Below are positions 52,225 to 61,547 of a DNA stretch of 62,255 nucleotides, one piece after another. Source of the stretch: Erythrobacteraceae bacterium (GTDB lineage Bacteria; Pseudomonadota; Alphaproteobacteria; Sphingomonadales; Sphingomonadaceae); contig JAIYAM010000003.1 of NCBI GenBank assembly GCA_027489065.1, positions 1 through 62,255 of the forward strand, written 5' to 3'. Position 1 is the first letter of the stretch. Every line of letters begins with the position of its first letter. The notes beneath the pieces were generated by a model. That model searched no databases, was not told the origin of the DNA, and was given only the letters and a program-made list of their open reading frames with translations. The translations under genes were made by a program, and so were the position numbers.

Positions 52225-53721
52225 ATGGCGCGCGGGCTTTCGGGATGGCGGGCGGGCGCGGCGGCGCTTGCGCTTGGCGTGGTGGGGGCGTTCGCCTTGC
52301 CCACCGTGCCAGCGCTGGCCCAGGACATCGCCCCGAACGCCGAACCGATCGACGTCGCGCTCAAGACCGGGCCGTTGCTGCCCGAGGAAGTGCTGCGCTC
52401 CTCGGCGCTCACCTTCCCCTCGATCCTCGAGGCCTTCGAGCGCGAGGCCGCCGCCCGCTCCGACCAGCTCGCCGCCGACGGCGCTTTCGACCTGATGCTC
52501 AAGGGCGAGTATTACGACCGCCTCACCGGCTTCTATTCGGGCGGCTTCGGCAAGGTCGAGGCGCGCCAGCCACTGCGCCCGTATGGCGCGGAGGTCTACG
52601 GGTCCTACCGCGTCTCGGACGGGACCTTCCCGACCTACGAGAACTACAACTACACCAACAATCTCGGCGAGGCGAAGGTGGGCGCGCTGTTCTCGCTGTT
52701 GCGCAATCGCGACATCGACAGCCGCCGATTCGCGATCGAGGACACACGCCTTGCCGCCAGTCAGGCACAGCTCGATGTGATGCTGGTGCAACTGAACGTC
52801 CAGCACGAGGCGCTGCGGGCCTATTGGCGCTGGGTCGCGGCGGGCGAGGAAATCCACGTCTTCGAAGAACTGCTCGAAATCGCCGAGGCCCGCCAGATCG
52901 GCCTCGCCCGCGAGATCAAGGAAGGCGCCCGTGCGCGGATTGCGCTGACCGAGAACGAGCAGAACCTGCTGCGCCGCCGCACCCTGCTCGAACAGGCGCG
53001 CCGCGACTTCGCGACCGCCTCGAACAGCCTCGGCTTCTACCTGCGCGGGAGCGACGGGCAGATGGTGGTTCCCACCCGCGAGATGCTGCCCGGCCGCCAG
53101 CGGATGAAAGGCGCGCCCTCTGCCGAGGCGCTGGCCGCGACGCCGATCACAGACGTGATCCAGACCCGGCCCGAGCTCCAGACCTTCAAGCTCGCGCTGG
53201 AGCGCGCCAACAACAAGATCGCCCTGCGCCGCAACGATCTCGAGCCCTCGCTCAACGCCTCGGTGGAGCTGTCGCGCGACTTCGGCCAGATCGGCCCCGG
53301 CGGCCCGGGTTTCGATTCGACCGATACGGTGGTCGGCCTCACCTTCTCGGTGCCGCTCCAGCGACGCGCGGCACGCGGCGCGGTGCAACGCGCCGAGGCC
53401 GAACTGCGCGAGACCGAGCTGCGCCAGCGCCGCATCGCCGACCAGATAACCACCGAAGTCGGCAACATCCTCGCCAACCTCGGCGCGGCGCTCCGGCTCG
53501 CCGATCTCGCCGATGCCGAGGTCAAGCAGGCCAACCAGATGGTGCAGGCCGAACGCACCCGCTTCCGTCTGGGCGCAGGAGAGTTCTTCCTCGTCAACGC
53601 GCGCGAGGAAACCGCCGCCAACGCCCAGATCGGAGCAATCCGCGCCGAGCTCGCCGGGCGACTGGCCGAGGCGAGCTACAACGCGGCGACGATGAACCTT
53701 ACGGCGCTGGGGCTGGAGTAG
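52225..53721 (+). CDS. TolC-family outer membrane efflux protein
   Basis: 498 residues. Signal peptide through PALAQ (about residue 34); two repeated alpha-barrel halves (about 60-270 and 290-490) with the family's long amphipathic helices (QAQLDVMLVQLNVQHEALRAY in part) and GLTFSVPLQRRAARG before the second half. It completes a tripartite export set. GTG at 52219 overlaps the HlyD stop and could be the start, but ATG 52225 gives a normal signal peptide. Confidence 0.92.
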   Translation: MARGLSGWRAGAAALALGVVGAFALPTVPALAQDIAPNAEPIDVALKTGPLLPEEVLRSSALTFPSILEAFEREAAARSDQLAADGAFDLMLKGEYYDRLTGFYSGGFGKVEARQPLRPYGAEVYGSYRVSDGTFPTYENYNYTNNLGEAKVGALFSLLRNRDIDSRRFAIEDTRLAASQAQLDVMLVQLNVQHEALRAYWRWVAAGEEIHVFEELLEIAEARQIGLAREIKEGARARIALTENEQNLLRRRTLLEQARRDFATASNSLGFYLRGSDGQMVVPTREMLPGRQRMKGAPSAEALAATPITDVIQTRPELQTFKLALERANNKIALRRNDLEPSLNASVELSRDFGQIGPGGPGFDSTDTVVGLTFSVPLQRRAARGAVQRAEAELRETELRQRRIADQITTEVGNILANLGAALRLADLADAEVKQANQMVQAERTRFRLGAGEFFLVNAREETAANAQIGAIRAELAGRLAEASYNAATMNLTALGLE

Positions 53722-53878
53722 GCGCGGGGGCGGCCCTCAGATCGATCACCCGGTCGCGATCATAGGCGATCACTCCGTCGATCGGAGCGATCCGGGCGAC
53801 CATCTGGCCATAGAAATTGTTGATCTTGCCGACTGCGGAAAACTCTGCGCGGGCCGCGGGGGCGAAGGGCGCTCTCAC
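53699..53878 (-). CDS. Possible small protein overlapping the tolC-like gene end
   Basis: 59 codons from a GTG at 53878, preceded at eight bases by GGAGGGG. The middle reads FSAVGKINNFYGQMVARI and DGVIAYDRDRVIDL, which looks like real protein, ending in a Pro/Ala tail. It overlaps the last 23 bases of the plus-strand channel gene. I recognise no family. It may instead be a remnant of a longer gene. Confidence 0.3.
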   Translation of the reverse strand: MRAPFAPAARAEFSAVGKINNFYGQMVARIAPIDGVIAYDRDRVIDLRAAPAPTPAPAP

Positions 53879-53934
53879 CGGGCAGACCCCTCCCCCGCCG
53901 GTCGGGCGCCGCCGCGCCTGGAGCTTTCCCCGCC

Positions 53935-54402
53935 CTAGATCTTGCCTCTGAGCGCCTGATAGGCCGCCGCCGAGACCGTGTTGGCAAGGTTCAGCGAGCG
54001 GATCACCTCGGAGCGCATCGGCAGCTTGAAGAGCCGGTCGGGGTGCCGATCGATCACGGGTTTGGGGATGCCCCTGGTCTCCTGCCCGAACACCAGCATG
54101 GCATCGTCGGGATAGTCGGGCTCGTAGAAGCTTGTCGCGCCGAACTCCTCGAACAGGAACAGCTGGTCTGCCCGGGGCTGGCGGGCTTCGAGGAAGGCAT
54201 CCCAGCTGGCATATTCGGCAAGCCGGACGTGCGGCCAGTAGTCGAGGCCCGAGCGCTTCACCCGCTTGTCCGAGATGTCGAAGCCCAGCGGGTGGATCAG
54301 GATGAGCTCCATATCCAGCGCCACGCAGGTGCGCCCGACCGCCCCGGTGTTGCCGGGGATCTCGGGCTGGACGAGGACGATGGCGAGCTTCGGGGCGGTC
54401 AT
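53935..54402 (-). CDS. trmL: tRNA (cytidine/uridine-2'-O-)-methyltransferase TrmL
   Basis: 155-residue SPOUT methyltransferase that 2'-O-methylates the wobble base of leucine tRNAs. The N-terminus IVLVQPEIPGNTGAVGRTC, the middle RSGLDYWPHV and the knot LVFGQETRGIPKPV with SLNLANTVSAAAYQAL are diagnostic. Start overlaps the upstream hydrolase stop (ATGA). Confidence 0.95.
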   Translation of the reverse strand: MTAPKLAIVLVQPEIPGNTGAVGRTCVALDMELILIHPLGFDISDKRVKRSGLDYWPHVRLAEYASWDAFLEARQPRADQLFLFEEFGATSFYEPDYPDDAMLVFGQETRGIPKPVIDRHPDRLFKLPMRSEVIRSLNLANTVSAAAYQALRGKI

Positions 54403-55145
54403 GCTGGCGGCTGTGCTTCGAGGTAGGCGCGAAGTGTCGAAAAGTGCGAAAGGCCGGGCAGCATCGTCACCTCCGGCCGACCCGGCAGCACGGCTGCGAG
54501 CGTCTGCGCCATCGCGGGCGGGGTCCAGTCGTCCTCGGTGCCCTGCCAGATCGCCACGGGCTGATGCACCTTGGCCAGCTCACCCGACCAATCCGCGACG
54601 TAGGCGCGGATCTCGGCAAGGTATGCGGCGCGGCTGTCGAGCAGGCTGGTTCGCAGCGATTGCGCCAGGGCGGCGATGAATTGCGGATCGGCGGCGAGCG
54701 GGCGGTCGGACCCTCGCGCCTTGGCCATCAGCGCGGCCGCCATGCGCTCTGCTGCAAGGCGGGCCATCTGCGCCTGCACGAAGGTCAGCGCGGCGAAGGG
54801 GATGCGCCCTGCCAGCGCGGCGCGGAACACCGGCGCACCTGCCATTCCGGCGAGGAAATCACCGAGCTGGAGCGGCGCGGCGGGCGAGACAAGGTCGATC
54901 CGCTCCAACCGCGCGCCGAGGTGCGGCGCGACCCGCAGGGCGGCTTGCGCGCCGAGCGAGAATCCCACCAGTCGCAATCGCCCATCGGGAAATTGCGCGG
55001 TGATTTGCCCGGCAAGGCGCCCGAAGTCTCCCGCGCGGGCTACGACGTGGAAATGCCCGGCCCGCGCGGCGATCTTGGGCCCAAACCCAGCAAGCTCCGC
55101 CGCCGATCCGGGGAGACCGTGGAAGTAAAGCGCATGGGGCCGCAA
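54399..55145 (-). CDS. Alpha/beta-fold hydrolase
   Basis: 248 residues. FHGLPGSAAEL supplies the oxyanion region, GFSLGAQAAL the nucleophile elbow (Ser), TEDDWTPP the probable acid and LSHFST the histidine, a complete triad. The frame starts with TTG at 55145, with GGGG-T-AGGGG upstream and six bases after the gatB stop; no in-frame ATG gives a full oxyanion strand. Substrate unknown. Part of the gat operon. Confidence 0.8.
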   Translation of the reverse strand: MRPHALYFHGLPGSAAELAGFGPKIAARAGHFHVVARAGDFGRLAGQITAQFPDGRLRLVGFSLGAQAALRVAPHLGARLERIDLVSPAAPLQLGDFLAGMAGAPVFRAALAGRIPFAALTFVQAQMARLAAERMAAALMAKARGSDRPLAADPQFIAALAQSLRTSLLDSRAAYLAEIRAYVADWSGELAKVHQPVAIWQGTEDDWTPPAMAQTLAAVLPGRPEVTMLPGLSHFSTLRAYLEAQPPA

Positions 55146-55150
55146 AGCCC

Positions 55151-56647
55151 CTACCCCAGCTTTGCCTTCAGCAGCTGGTTCACCACGCCCGGGTTCGCCT
55201 TGCCCTGCATCGCCTTCATCGTCTGACCGACGAAGAAGCCGAACAGGGCTTCCTTGCCGGCGCGGTACTGTTCGACCTTGTCGGCGTTGGCGGCGATGAT
55301 CGCGTCGACCGCCGCTTCGATCGCGCCGGTGTCGCTGACCTGCTTGAGCCCTTCGGCCTCGGCGATTTCAGCGGGATCGCGGCCGGTCTTGAGGACGATC
55401 TCGAAGATCTCCTTGGCCTGCCCGCCGCTGATCTCGCCCTTGTCGGCCATCGCGAGAATGCCGGCCTGCGCGGCCGCCGTGGCATTGGCGGCGTCCGCTT
55501 CGTCACCCAGCGCCTTCATCACGCCCGGCGCGACCGAGAGCGACCAATTGGCAACCTGCGTGGCGACGGCATCCTCGCCCTTGCCCGTCACCTTGGCGGT
55601 CTCGGCCAGCAGCGTCTCGAACCGCGCGAACGTTTCGACTTCGGCGGTCAGCTCGCGGGCGTTGTAGGGGGTGAGGCCGAGCGCCTCGACGTAACGCTTG
55701 CGCTTGGCGTCCGGCAGTTCCGGCAGCGAGGCGCGGCATTCGGCGAGGAAGTCCTCCTCGAGCACCAGCGGCAACAGATCGGGATCGGGGAAGTAGCGGT
55801 AATCGTGCGCGTCTTCCTTCGAGCGCATCGTGCGCGTGGTGCCCGTGCCGGGATCGAACAGGCGTGTCTCCTGCACGATGGTGCCGCCCGCCTCGAGCAC
55901 ATCGACCTGCCGCATCGCTTCATGCTCGATCGCCTGCATGACGAAGCGCACGGAGTTCACGTTCTTGGTCTCGGTGCGGGTGCCGAAAGGCTCGCCCGCC
56001 TTTCGCACGGAGACGTTCACGTCAGCGCGCATCGAGCCTTCTTCCATGTTCCCGTCGCACGATCCGACATAGCGCAGGATCGCCCGCAGCTTCCTGAGGT
56101 ACGCCCCTGCTTCGGCGGGCGAGCGCATGTCGGGCTTGGAGACGATCTCCATCAGCGCAACGCCCGAGCGGTTCAGGTCGACATAGGACATGGTCGGGTG
56201 CTGGTCGTGCATCAGCTTGCCCGCGTCCTGCTCGACGTGAATGCGCTCGATCCCGATGACCTTGTCTTCCGGGATGCCAGCCTTCTCGTCCGCCTCGATC
56301 AGCAGCGAGCCTTCGCCCACGATGGGGTGATAGAGCTGGCTGATCTGGTAGCCCTGCGGAAGGTCCGCGTAGAAGTAGTTCTTGCGGTCGAAGCGGCTCC
56401 ATGCGTTGATCTGCGCCTCGATCGCCATGCCGGTGCGCACCGCCTGACGGATGCACTCGGCGTTGGGCACGGGCAGCATCCCGGGCATCGCCGCATCGAC
56501 GAGGCTGACCTGCGAGTTCGGCTCGGCCCCGAAAGCGGTCGCCGCGCCGCTGAACAGCTTGGACTGCGAGGTCACCTGCGCGTGAACTTCAAGGCCGATC
56601 ACGACCTCCCATTCGCCGGTGGCGCCCTGAATGCGGTAGTTGCTCAT
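55151..56647 (-). CDS. gatB: Asp/Glu-tRNA(Asn/Gln) amidotransferase subunit B
   Basis: 498 residues, normal length. [20 protein letters not shown] at the N-terminus, [18 protein letters not shown], and the C-terminal YqeY-like tail ([19 protein letters not shown]) identify GatB, which binds misacylated tRNA and performs the kinase step. The ATG overlaps a 52-residue ORF's stop by ATGA. An in-frame extension upstream is in the shadow of that ORF. Confidence 0.98.
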   Translation of the reverse strand: MSNYRIQGATGEWEVVIGLEVHAQVTSQSKLFSGAATAFGAEPNSQVSLVDAAMPGMLPVPNAECIRQAVRTGMAIEAQINAWSRFDRKNYFYADLPQGYQISQLYHPIVGEGSLLIEADEKAGIPEDKVIGIERIHVEQDAGKLMHDQHPTMSYVDLNRSGVALMEIVSKPDMRSPAEAGAYLRKLRAILRYVGSCDGNMEEGSMRADVNVSVRKAGEPFGTRTETKNVNSVRFVMQAIEHEAMRQVDVLEAGGTIVQETRLFDPGTGTTRTMRSKEDAHDYRYFPDPDLLPLVLEEDFLAECRASLPELPDAKRKRYVEALGLTPYNARELTAEVETFARFETLLAETAKVTGKGEDAVATQVANWSLSVAPGVMKALGDEADAANATAAAQAGILAMADKGEISGGQAKEIFEIVLKTGRDPAEIAEAEGLKQVSDTGAIEAAVDAIIAANADKVEQYRAGKEALFGFFVGQTMKAMQGKANPGVVNQLLKAKLG

Positions 56648-56802
56648 TTGCTTTCCTCGTCCTCGATCACCTTGCCGTCCGGCCCGAAGCGCATTTCGCC
56701 ATGATCGACGTGTTTTCGTACCCAATTCGCGACCATGAAGGTCAGCGGCACCGCCAGGATGATGCCGATCCCGGCGATCCACAGCGGCGTGTCGGCGATC
56801 AC
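56644..56802 (-). CDS. 52-residue membrane protein between gatA and gatB
   Basis: Starts with GTG overlapping the gatA stop (GTGA) and ends with TGA overlapping the gatB ATG (ATGA), so it is coupled on both sides. It has one hydrophobic helix (about residues 8-25, [18 protein letters not shown]) after a short N-terminus, then a basic and acidic soluble tail ([24 protein letters not shown]). No family recognised. Its exact fit between the two genes supports a real gene, and a membrane tether for the amidotransferase is one possible, unproven role. Confidence 0.7.
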   Translation of the reverse strand: MIADTPLWIAGIGIILAVPLTFMVANWVRKHVDHGEMRFGPDGKVIEDEESK

Positions 56803-58280
56803 CACCACTTCTCCGGCTTCGCGGTGAAGCCTGCGCGCTGCTGGATGGCGAGGCCGGCGTTGAGCACGCCCTGCTCGTCGAAGGGTCGGCCCACCAGCTG
56901 GAGGCCGAGCGGCAGGCCGTCGGCGTTGATGGTCGCAGGGACGCTCATCGCCGGGAGGCCCGCGAGGCTCGCGGGGACGGCGAAGACGTCGTTGAGATAC
57001 ATCGTCAGCGGGTCTTCGTTCATCGAACCCAGCGGGAAGCTGGCGGTCGGCGTGGTCGGCGCGAGGATCACATCGCAGTCCTGGAACGCCCGCTCGAAAT
57101 CGCGGGCGACCAGCGCGCGGACCTTCTGGGCCTGGGTGTAATAGGCATCGTAGAAGCCCGCTGAGAGCACGTAGGTGCCGATCAGGATGCGGCGCTTGAC
57201 CTCGTCGCCGAAGCCCGCGGCGCGCGTGGCGGCGTACATGTCCTGAAGGCCGGAGCCGTCCGGCAGATCGCGCAACCCATAGCGCACGCCGTCATAGCGG
57301 GCGAGGTTCGAGGAGGCCTCGGCAGGCGCGACGATGTAATAGGCGGGCAGCGCATACTTGGTGTGCGGCAGCGAGACGTCGACGATCTCGGCGCCCGCGT
57401 CGCGGAGCCATGCCTTGCCCTGCTCCCAGCTGTCGAGGATGGCCTGATCGGTGCCCTCCATGCGGTATTCGCGCGGGATGCCGACCTTCTTGCCGCGCAG
57501 GTCGGCGTTGAGGGCGGCCTCCCAATCGGGCACGTCCATCCGGAGGCTGGTCGAATCCTTCGGGTCGAACCCGGCCATCGCACCCAGCATGATCGCGCAA
57601 TCCTCGACCGAGCGCGCCATCGGCCCAGCTTGATCGAGCGAGGACGCGAAGGCGACGATGCCCCAGCGCGAGCAACGCCCATAGGTCGGCTTGATGCCGC
57701 AGATGCCGGTGAAGGCCGCCGGTTGCCGGATCGAGCCGCCCGTGTCGGTGCCGGTTGCGGCAGGGGCAATGCGCGCTGCCACGGCGGAGGACGAGCCGCC
57801 CGAGGAGCCGCCGGGGCTCATTGCGGCATTGCTGCCCGTCTTGCGCCATGGCGAGCTGACATTGCCGAAGTAGCTCGTCTCGTTGGACGATCCCATCGCG
57901 AACTGGTCGAGGTTCAGCTTGCCCAGCATGCCCGCGCCTGCGTCCCACAGCTTCTGCGAGACGGTGGATTCGTAGCGGGGGGTGAAACCTTCGAGGATGT
58001 GGCTGGCAGCGGTGGTCTGCACGCCATTGGTGGCGAACAGGTCCTTCATGCCGATCGGCACACCCGCCATGCGGCCAAGCTCTGCCCCGGACGCGCGCGC
58101 GGCGTCGACCTTGTCGGCGGCGGCGAGCGCGTGATCGGGGGTGGTGACGATGAAAGCGTTGAGCGCGGCAGCATCGGCCACGGCGGCATTGAAGGCTTCG
58201 GCCACTTCACGCGCGGTGAAGTCGCCCTTCGCCACGCCGTCGCGGATTTCCTTCACGCCGAGAGAGGTCAGGTCAGTCAT
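56799..58280 (-). CDS. gatA: Asp/Glu-tRNA(Asn/Gln) amidotransferase subunit A
   Basis: 493-residue amidase-signature enzyme that releases ammonia from glutamine for GatB. The Ser-cisSer-Lys site is visible: VPIGMKDLF (Lys) and [16 protein letters not shown] (the two Ser), plus [16 protein letters not shown]. Start chosen at ATG 58280 (MTDLTSLG); a TTG nine bases upstream is less likely. Confidence 0.98.
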   Translation of the reverse strand: MTDLTSLGVKEIRDGVAKGDFTAREVAEAFNAAVADAAALNAFIVTTPDHALAAADKVDAARASGAELGRMAGVPIGMKDLFATNGVQTTAASHILEGFTPRYESTVSQKLWDAGAGMLGKLNLDQFAMGSSNETSYFGNVSSPWRKTGSNAAMSPGGSSGGSSSAVAARIAPAATGTDTGGSIRQPAAFTGICGIKPTYGRCSRWGIVAFASSLDQAGPMARSVEDCAIMLGAMAGFDPKDSTSLRMDVPDWEAALNADLRGKKVGIPREYRMEGTDQAILDSWEQGKAWLRDAGAEIVDVSLPHTKYALPAYYIVAPAEASSNLARYDGVRYGLRDLPDGSGLQDMYAATRAAGFGDEVKRRILIGTYVLSAGFYDAYYTQAQKVRALVARDFERAFQDCDVILAPTTPTASFPLGSMNEDPLTMYLNDVFAVPASLAGLPAMSVPATINADGLPLGLQLVGRPFDEQGVLNAGLAIQQRAGFTAKPEKWW

Positions 58281-58289
58281 TTTTTCCAA

Positions 58290-58380
58290 CCGTTCGCCCT
58301 GAGCCTGTCGAAGGGCTGTCCTTCTTCGGGCGCAGGAGCAGAAAAGAAAAGCAGGGCTTCGACAATCTCAGCCCGAACGG
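58290..58380. repeat. Inverted repeat pair between gatC and gatA
   Basis: Two 28-base arms, 58290-58317 (CCGTTCGCCCTGAGCCTGTC at its start) and 58353-58380 (ending CAGCCCGAACGG), are near-complementary around a 35-base loop. This is a sequence type I know as widespread between genes in sphingomonads and xanthomonads. It lies inside the operon and may shape mRNA processing. Confidence 0.7.
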
Positions 58381-58401
58381 AATAGGGGCCGAGCCCAACT
58401 G

Positions 58402-58704
58402 CTACTCGATCACCTTGGGCACGCCGAAGAAACCGTGTTCGGCCGCGGGCGCGTTGGCGAGCACGTCGCCCTGCCTGCCGCCGCCGGTCAGCGGGTCGGC
58501 ATCGACCACGTCATCGCGCAGGCGCAAGGTGTTGGGGATCACCGCCGCCATCGGCTCGATGCCGGTCACGTCGACCTCACCCAATTGCTCGACCCATTGG
58601 AGGATGCCGTTGAGTTCGGGCACCATCTGTTCGAGCGCGGCGTCATCCATGCGGATGCGCGCCAGCGAAGCGATCTTGGCGACCGTTGCCTTGTCGACCG
58701 ACAT
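58402..58704 (-). CDS. gatC: Asp/Glu-tRNA(Asn/Gln) amidotransferase subunit C
   Basis: 100 residues, normal length, beginning [35 protein letters not shown] and LRDDVVD are GatC hallmarks. It stabilises the GatA-GatB pair. Precedes gatA by 121 bases that contain the inverted repeat. Ends [18 protein letters not shown], typical for the family. Confidence 0.97.
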   Translation of the reverse strand: MSVDKATVAKIASLARIRMDDAALEQMVPELNGILQWVEQLGEVDVTGIEPMAAVIPNTLRLRDDVVDADPLTGGGRQGDVLANAPAAEHGFFGVPKVIE

Positions 58705-58719
58705 GCTCGCCCGCGCCCC

Positions 58720-59331
58720 TTACTGCGCCTGCGGGCCGGCAGGGGCCTCGCCCTGCGGAGCGCCGCCGGGTGCCTGAACCTGCCCCTGACCCTGCTTGCC
58801 CATCTGCGCTTCCATCGTCTGGCGCAGGATCGCGAGGTTCCGGTCGAAAGTCGCACGGCTCATGATGTCCACCACCTCGATATCGAACTCGAGATCGGCG
58901 TTGGGCGGGATCGGCGAGCCCGGAGGGGGGCTTGCACCATAGGCGAGATCGGATGGGATGAAGAGCGTGTACTTGCCGCCCTTCTGCATCTGCTGGAGCC
59001 CCTGGAAGAAGCCCGGAATGGTCGCGCCTTCCTCGACGGGGAAGGGATTGCCGGCCGGGAACAGGCCGGGGACCGGGAGCGGGATATCCTGCGATTCGTC
59101 GAACACCTTGCCGTCAGCGGCAAGCTTGCCCTTGTACTTGACGAAGACCACGTCGCCCTTGGCCACATTGGGCCCGGTTCCAGCCACCTCGGTATCGATA
59201 TCGAGGCCGCGCGGCACCGCCGACCAGGCGATCCCGGCACCCACCAGCACCGCGAGGACCACCCCGATCCACAGCTTGGTCAGCGAGCCCTTGCCGACGG
59301 GCTTGATCGGAACGCGGGTAATCTCGGTCAT
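58720..59331 (-). CDS. FKBP-type peptidyl-prolyl isomerase, membrane-anchored
   Basis: 203 residues. A short cytoplasmic start, one helix (about 20-40, LWIGVVLAVLVGAGIAWSAV), then an FKBP domain (about 60-160) with VKYKGKLAADGKVFDES, TIPGFFQGLQQM, FIPSDLAYG and LEFDIEVVDI, the family core. It would isomerise proline bonds of periplasmic proteins. A Gln/Gly/Pro-rich tail (GKQGQGQVQAPGGAPQG) ends it. Fifteen bases ahead of gatC. Confidence 0.93.
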   Translation of the reverse strand: MTEITRVPIKPVGKGSLTKLWIGVVLAVLVGAGIAWSAVPRGLDIDTEVAGTGPNVAKGDVVFVKYKGKLAADGKVFDESQDIPLPVPGLFPAGNPFPVEEGATIPGFFQGLQQMQKGGKYTLFIPSDLAYGASPPPGSPIPPNADLEFDIEVVDIMSRATFDRNLAILRQTMEAQMGKQGQGQVQAPGGAPQGEAPAGPQAQ

Positions 59332-59380
59332 GGTCTTGTCCTGATGGGCCCCGCATGTGTCGCGGCGGCGTTATGACGAC

Positions 59381-59408
59381 AAAAGGGCGCGGGTTGAAGC
59401 CGCGCCCT
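59381..59408 (-). terminator. Terminator of rpsU
   Basis: Perfect 9-bp arms (AGGGCGCGG at 59384-59392, CCGCGCCCT at 59400-59408) with a 7-base loop; on the minus strand the stem ends in CCCTTTTG. It lies 64 bases past the rpsU stop and upstream of the FKBP gene. Confidence 0.8.
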
Positions 59409-59471
59409 GATGGCTGATCGGATAGGGGGATTCAAGCGGTTCCGGACACGGATGCCCGCTTGAGGACGGGA

Positions 59472-59678
59472 TTACTTGCTCCCGTCACGCTCCATCCGCT
59501 TGCGCTCCATCTTGCGGGCGCGGCGCACGGCGGCGGCCTTTTCGCGGGCGCGCTTCTCGGAGGGCTTCTCGTAGTGGCGACGCAGCTTCATTTCGCGATA
59601 AACACCCTCGCGCTGCAGCTTCTTCTTGAGCGCGCGCAGGGCCTGATCGACATTGTTATCGCGAACCATGATTTGCAT
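59472..59678 (-). CDS. rpsU: 30S ribosomal protein S21
   Basis: 68 residues, [20 protein letters not shown] at the N-terminus, then the basic helical tail ([31 protein letters not shown]). Typical alphaproteobacterial bS21. It is monocistronic, with its own terminator. Confidence 0.98.
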   Translation of the reverse strand: MQIMVRDNNVDQALRALKKKLQREGVYREMKLRRHYEKPSEKRAREKAAAVRRARKMERKRMERDGSK

Positions 59679-59895
59679 AAACGAAGACTACCTCAGTTTC
59701 GAACGCCAGAGCCCTGCATGATTCTGCGCAGGGATAAGCGGTGAATTTCCAATGAAATGCGGGCGATTCCCTTGAGGGACCGCCCTTCAATCGGCGCTCC
59801 CCTAGTCCAACATCGGCAAAATGGCAAGCCGCCACAGTGCATTCCTGCCCCACGCCTGCCTAGCCACGGCGCAAGAGCCTCGCTATGGCCGCGCG

Positions 59896-60312
59896 ATGGA
59901 CGCTGTGATCTCTCCCTTGAAGGCAAGCCTTTATGTCGCCGCCGGCGGCGCAGCAGGCTCGGTCCTGCGCTATCATGCGGGGCGCTGGGTTGGCGCGCTG
60001 GCGGGTTCGGGCAATGCGTTTCCGTGGGGGACGCTGGCGGTCAATATCGCCGGCAGCCTGTTGATGGGCGCGCTGGTCGGCTGGTTCGCCCGCTCGGCCC
60101 CGAGCGACCAGACGGCCGAGACTGCGCGGCTGCTGCTGGGCGTCGGGCTGCTGGGCGGGTTCACCACCTTCAGCGCCTTTTCCAATGAGCTTGTCACCAT
60201 GCTCCACCGCGGACAGGCGGGGCTCGCCGCAGGCTATGCCGCCGCCTCGCTCGCAGCCGGGATGGCAGCCGTGATCGTCGGCATTGTCGCCGTGCAGGGC
60301 GGACCGCGATGA
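59896..60312 (+). CDS. crcB: Fluoride channel CrcB/Fluc
   Basis: 138 residues with four helices. FPWGTLAVNIAGSLLMG and GGFTTFSAFSNE are the fluoride-pore signatures (Asn in the first, Phe-box in the second). A longer frame from 59821 exists, but the extra N-terminus is not membrane-like. I see no fluoride riboswitch in the 217 bases upstream, although I cannot fold it. Coupled to the next gene by ATGA. Confidence 0.93.
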   Translation: MDAVISPLKASLYVAAGGAAGSVLRYHAGRWVGALAGSGNAFPWGTLAVNIAGSLLMGALVGWFARSAPSDQTAETARLLLGVGLLGGFTTFSAFSNELVTMLHRGQAGLAAGYAAASLAAGMAAVIVGIVAVQGGPR

Positions 60313-61547
60313 CCGAGCAACCGACAGACAACGTCCGCCAGTTCACCGTCACCGCAGATGACGACGGCATCCGGCTCGACCGCTGGTTCAAGCGCAACTT
60401 GCCGCAGGTCGGCTTCGCCACGGTCTCGCGCTGGGCGAGGACCGGCCAGATCCGGGTCGACGGCAAGCGCGCCAAGCCCGAAGATCGCCTCGCCACCGGA
60501 CAGGTGCTGCGCGTGCCGCCGGGCGGCGAGGAGCCCCCGCGCGAGCCGGCCAAGCCCAAGGCGCGCGCGCTCAGCCCCGAACAGATCGCCGAGGCGAAGG
60601 ACATGGTGATCCGCGAAACGCCGAGCGCGATCGTGCTCAACAAGCCCCCCGGCCTTGCCACGCAGGGCGGGAGCAAGACGACCAAGCATGTCGACGGGTT
60701 GCTCGATGCCTTCGTCGAGAACGAGCGCACGCCCCGCCCGCGCCTTGTGCACCGGCTCGACAAGGACACCTCCGGCGTCCTGCTGATCGCCCGCACACCG
60801 GGCAGCGCCGCGAGTTTTTCCAAGCGCTTCGCCAGCCGCTCGGCACGCAAGGTCTACTGGGCGCTGGTGGTCGGCGTGCCCGACCTTGCCGAAGGCGTGA
60901 TCGACGCCCCCCTCGCCAAGCAGCCGGGCACCGGCGGCGAGAAGATGCATATCGATGAGGAAAACGGCGCGGCGGCCAAGACCCGTTACCGCGTGGTCGA
61001 CCACGCCGGCCAGCGCGCGGCGTGGGTCGAATTGGAGCCGCTGACGGGCCGCACCCACCAGCTGCGCGTCCACATGGCCGCGATCGGGCACCCGATCGTG
61101 GGCGATGGCAAGTATGGCGGGCCCGACGCCTTCCTCACCGGAGCGGTCAGCCGCAAGATGCACTTGCACGCGCGCCGCCTGATCATTTCCGAGCCCAAGG
61201 CCGGAGAAGGCACTGGCGGCAAGCTCGACGTGACGGCAGAACTGCCTCAGCACTTTGCCGCCAGCATGGAGGTGCTGGGCTTCGACCCGTCGCTCTCCGA
61301 CGCCTCGCCCTTGCGGGAGGAGGCCCCGGAGAAGACCGGCGAAGAGAAGAAGCAGGCCGCGCGCCGCCACTTCAAGCAGGCCCGCAAGGAAGCCCGCGCT
61401 CCGAGGCGTGCGCGGGGCGACGCCAACAAGGGCACGCCCAAGGCGAAAGGCAAGCCGCCGGCCAAGCCAAATCCCAAGGCGCCGGGCAGGCCGGCAGCCG
61501 GGGTCAAGCCCAAGGCAGGGGGCAAGCCCCGGAAACCGACCCGCTGA
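60309..61547 (+). CDS. RluA-family pseudouridine synthase with basic C-terminal tail
   Basis: 412 residues. N-terminal S4 domain (about 14-75, GIRLDRWFKRNLPQVGFATV), then the synthase domain with VHRLDKDTSGVLLIAR (catalytic Asp) and LEPLTGRTHQLRVHMAAIG. RluC-like, acting on 23S rRNA by analogy. From about residue 340 a tail of some 70 residues follows, Lys/Arg/Pro/Ala-rich (ARRHFKQARKEARAPRR, PKAKGKPPAKPNPKAPGRP), unusual for the family core. Confidence 0.93.
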   Translation: MTEQPTDNVRQFTVTADDDGIRLDRWFKRNLPQVGFATVSRWARTGQIRVDGKRAKPEDRLATGQVLRVPPGGEEPPREPAKPKARALSPEQIAEAKDMVIRETPSAIVLNKPPGLATQGGSKTTKHVDGLLDAFVENERTPRPRLVHRLDKDTSGVLLIARTPGSAASFSKRFASRSARKVYWALVVGVPDLAEGVIDAPLAKQPGTGGEKMHIDEENGAAAKTRYRVVDHAGQRAAWVELEPLTGRTHQLRVHMAAIGHPIVGDGKYGGPDAFLTGAVSRKMHLHARRLIISEPKAGEGTGGKLDVTAELPQHFAASMEVLGFDPSLSDASPLREEAPEKTGEEKKQAARRHFKQARKEARAPRRARGDANKGTPKAKGKPPAKPNPKAPGRPAAGVKPKAGGKPRKPTR

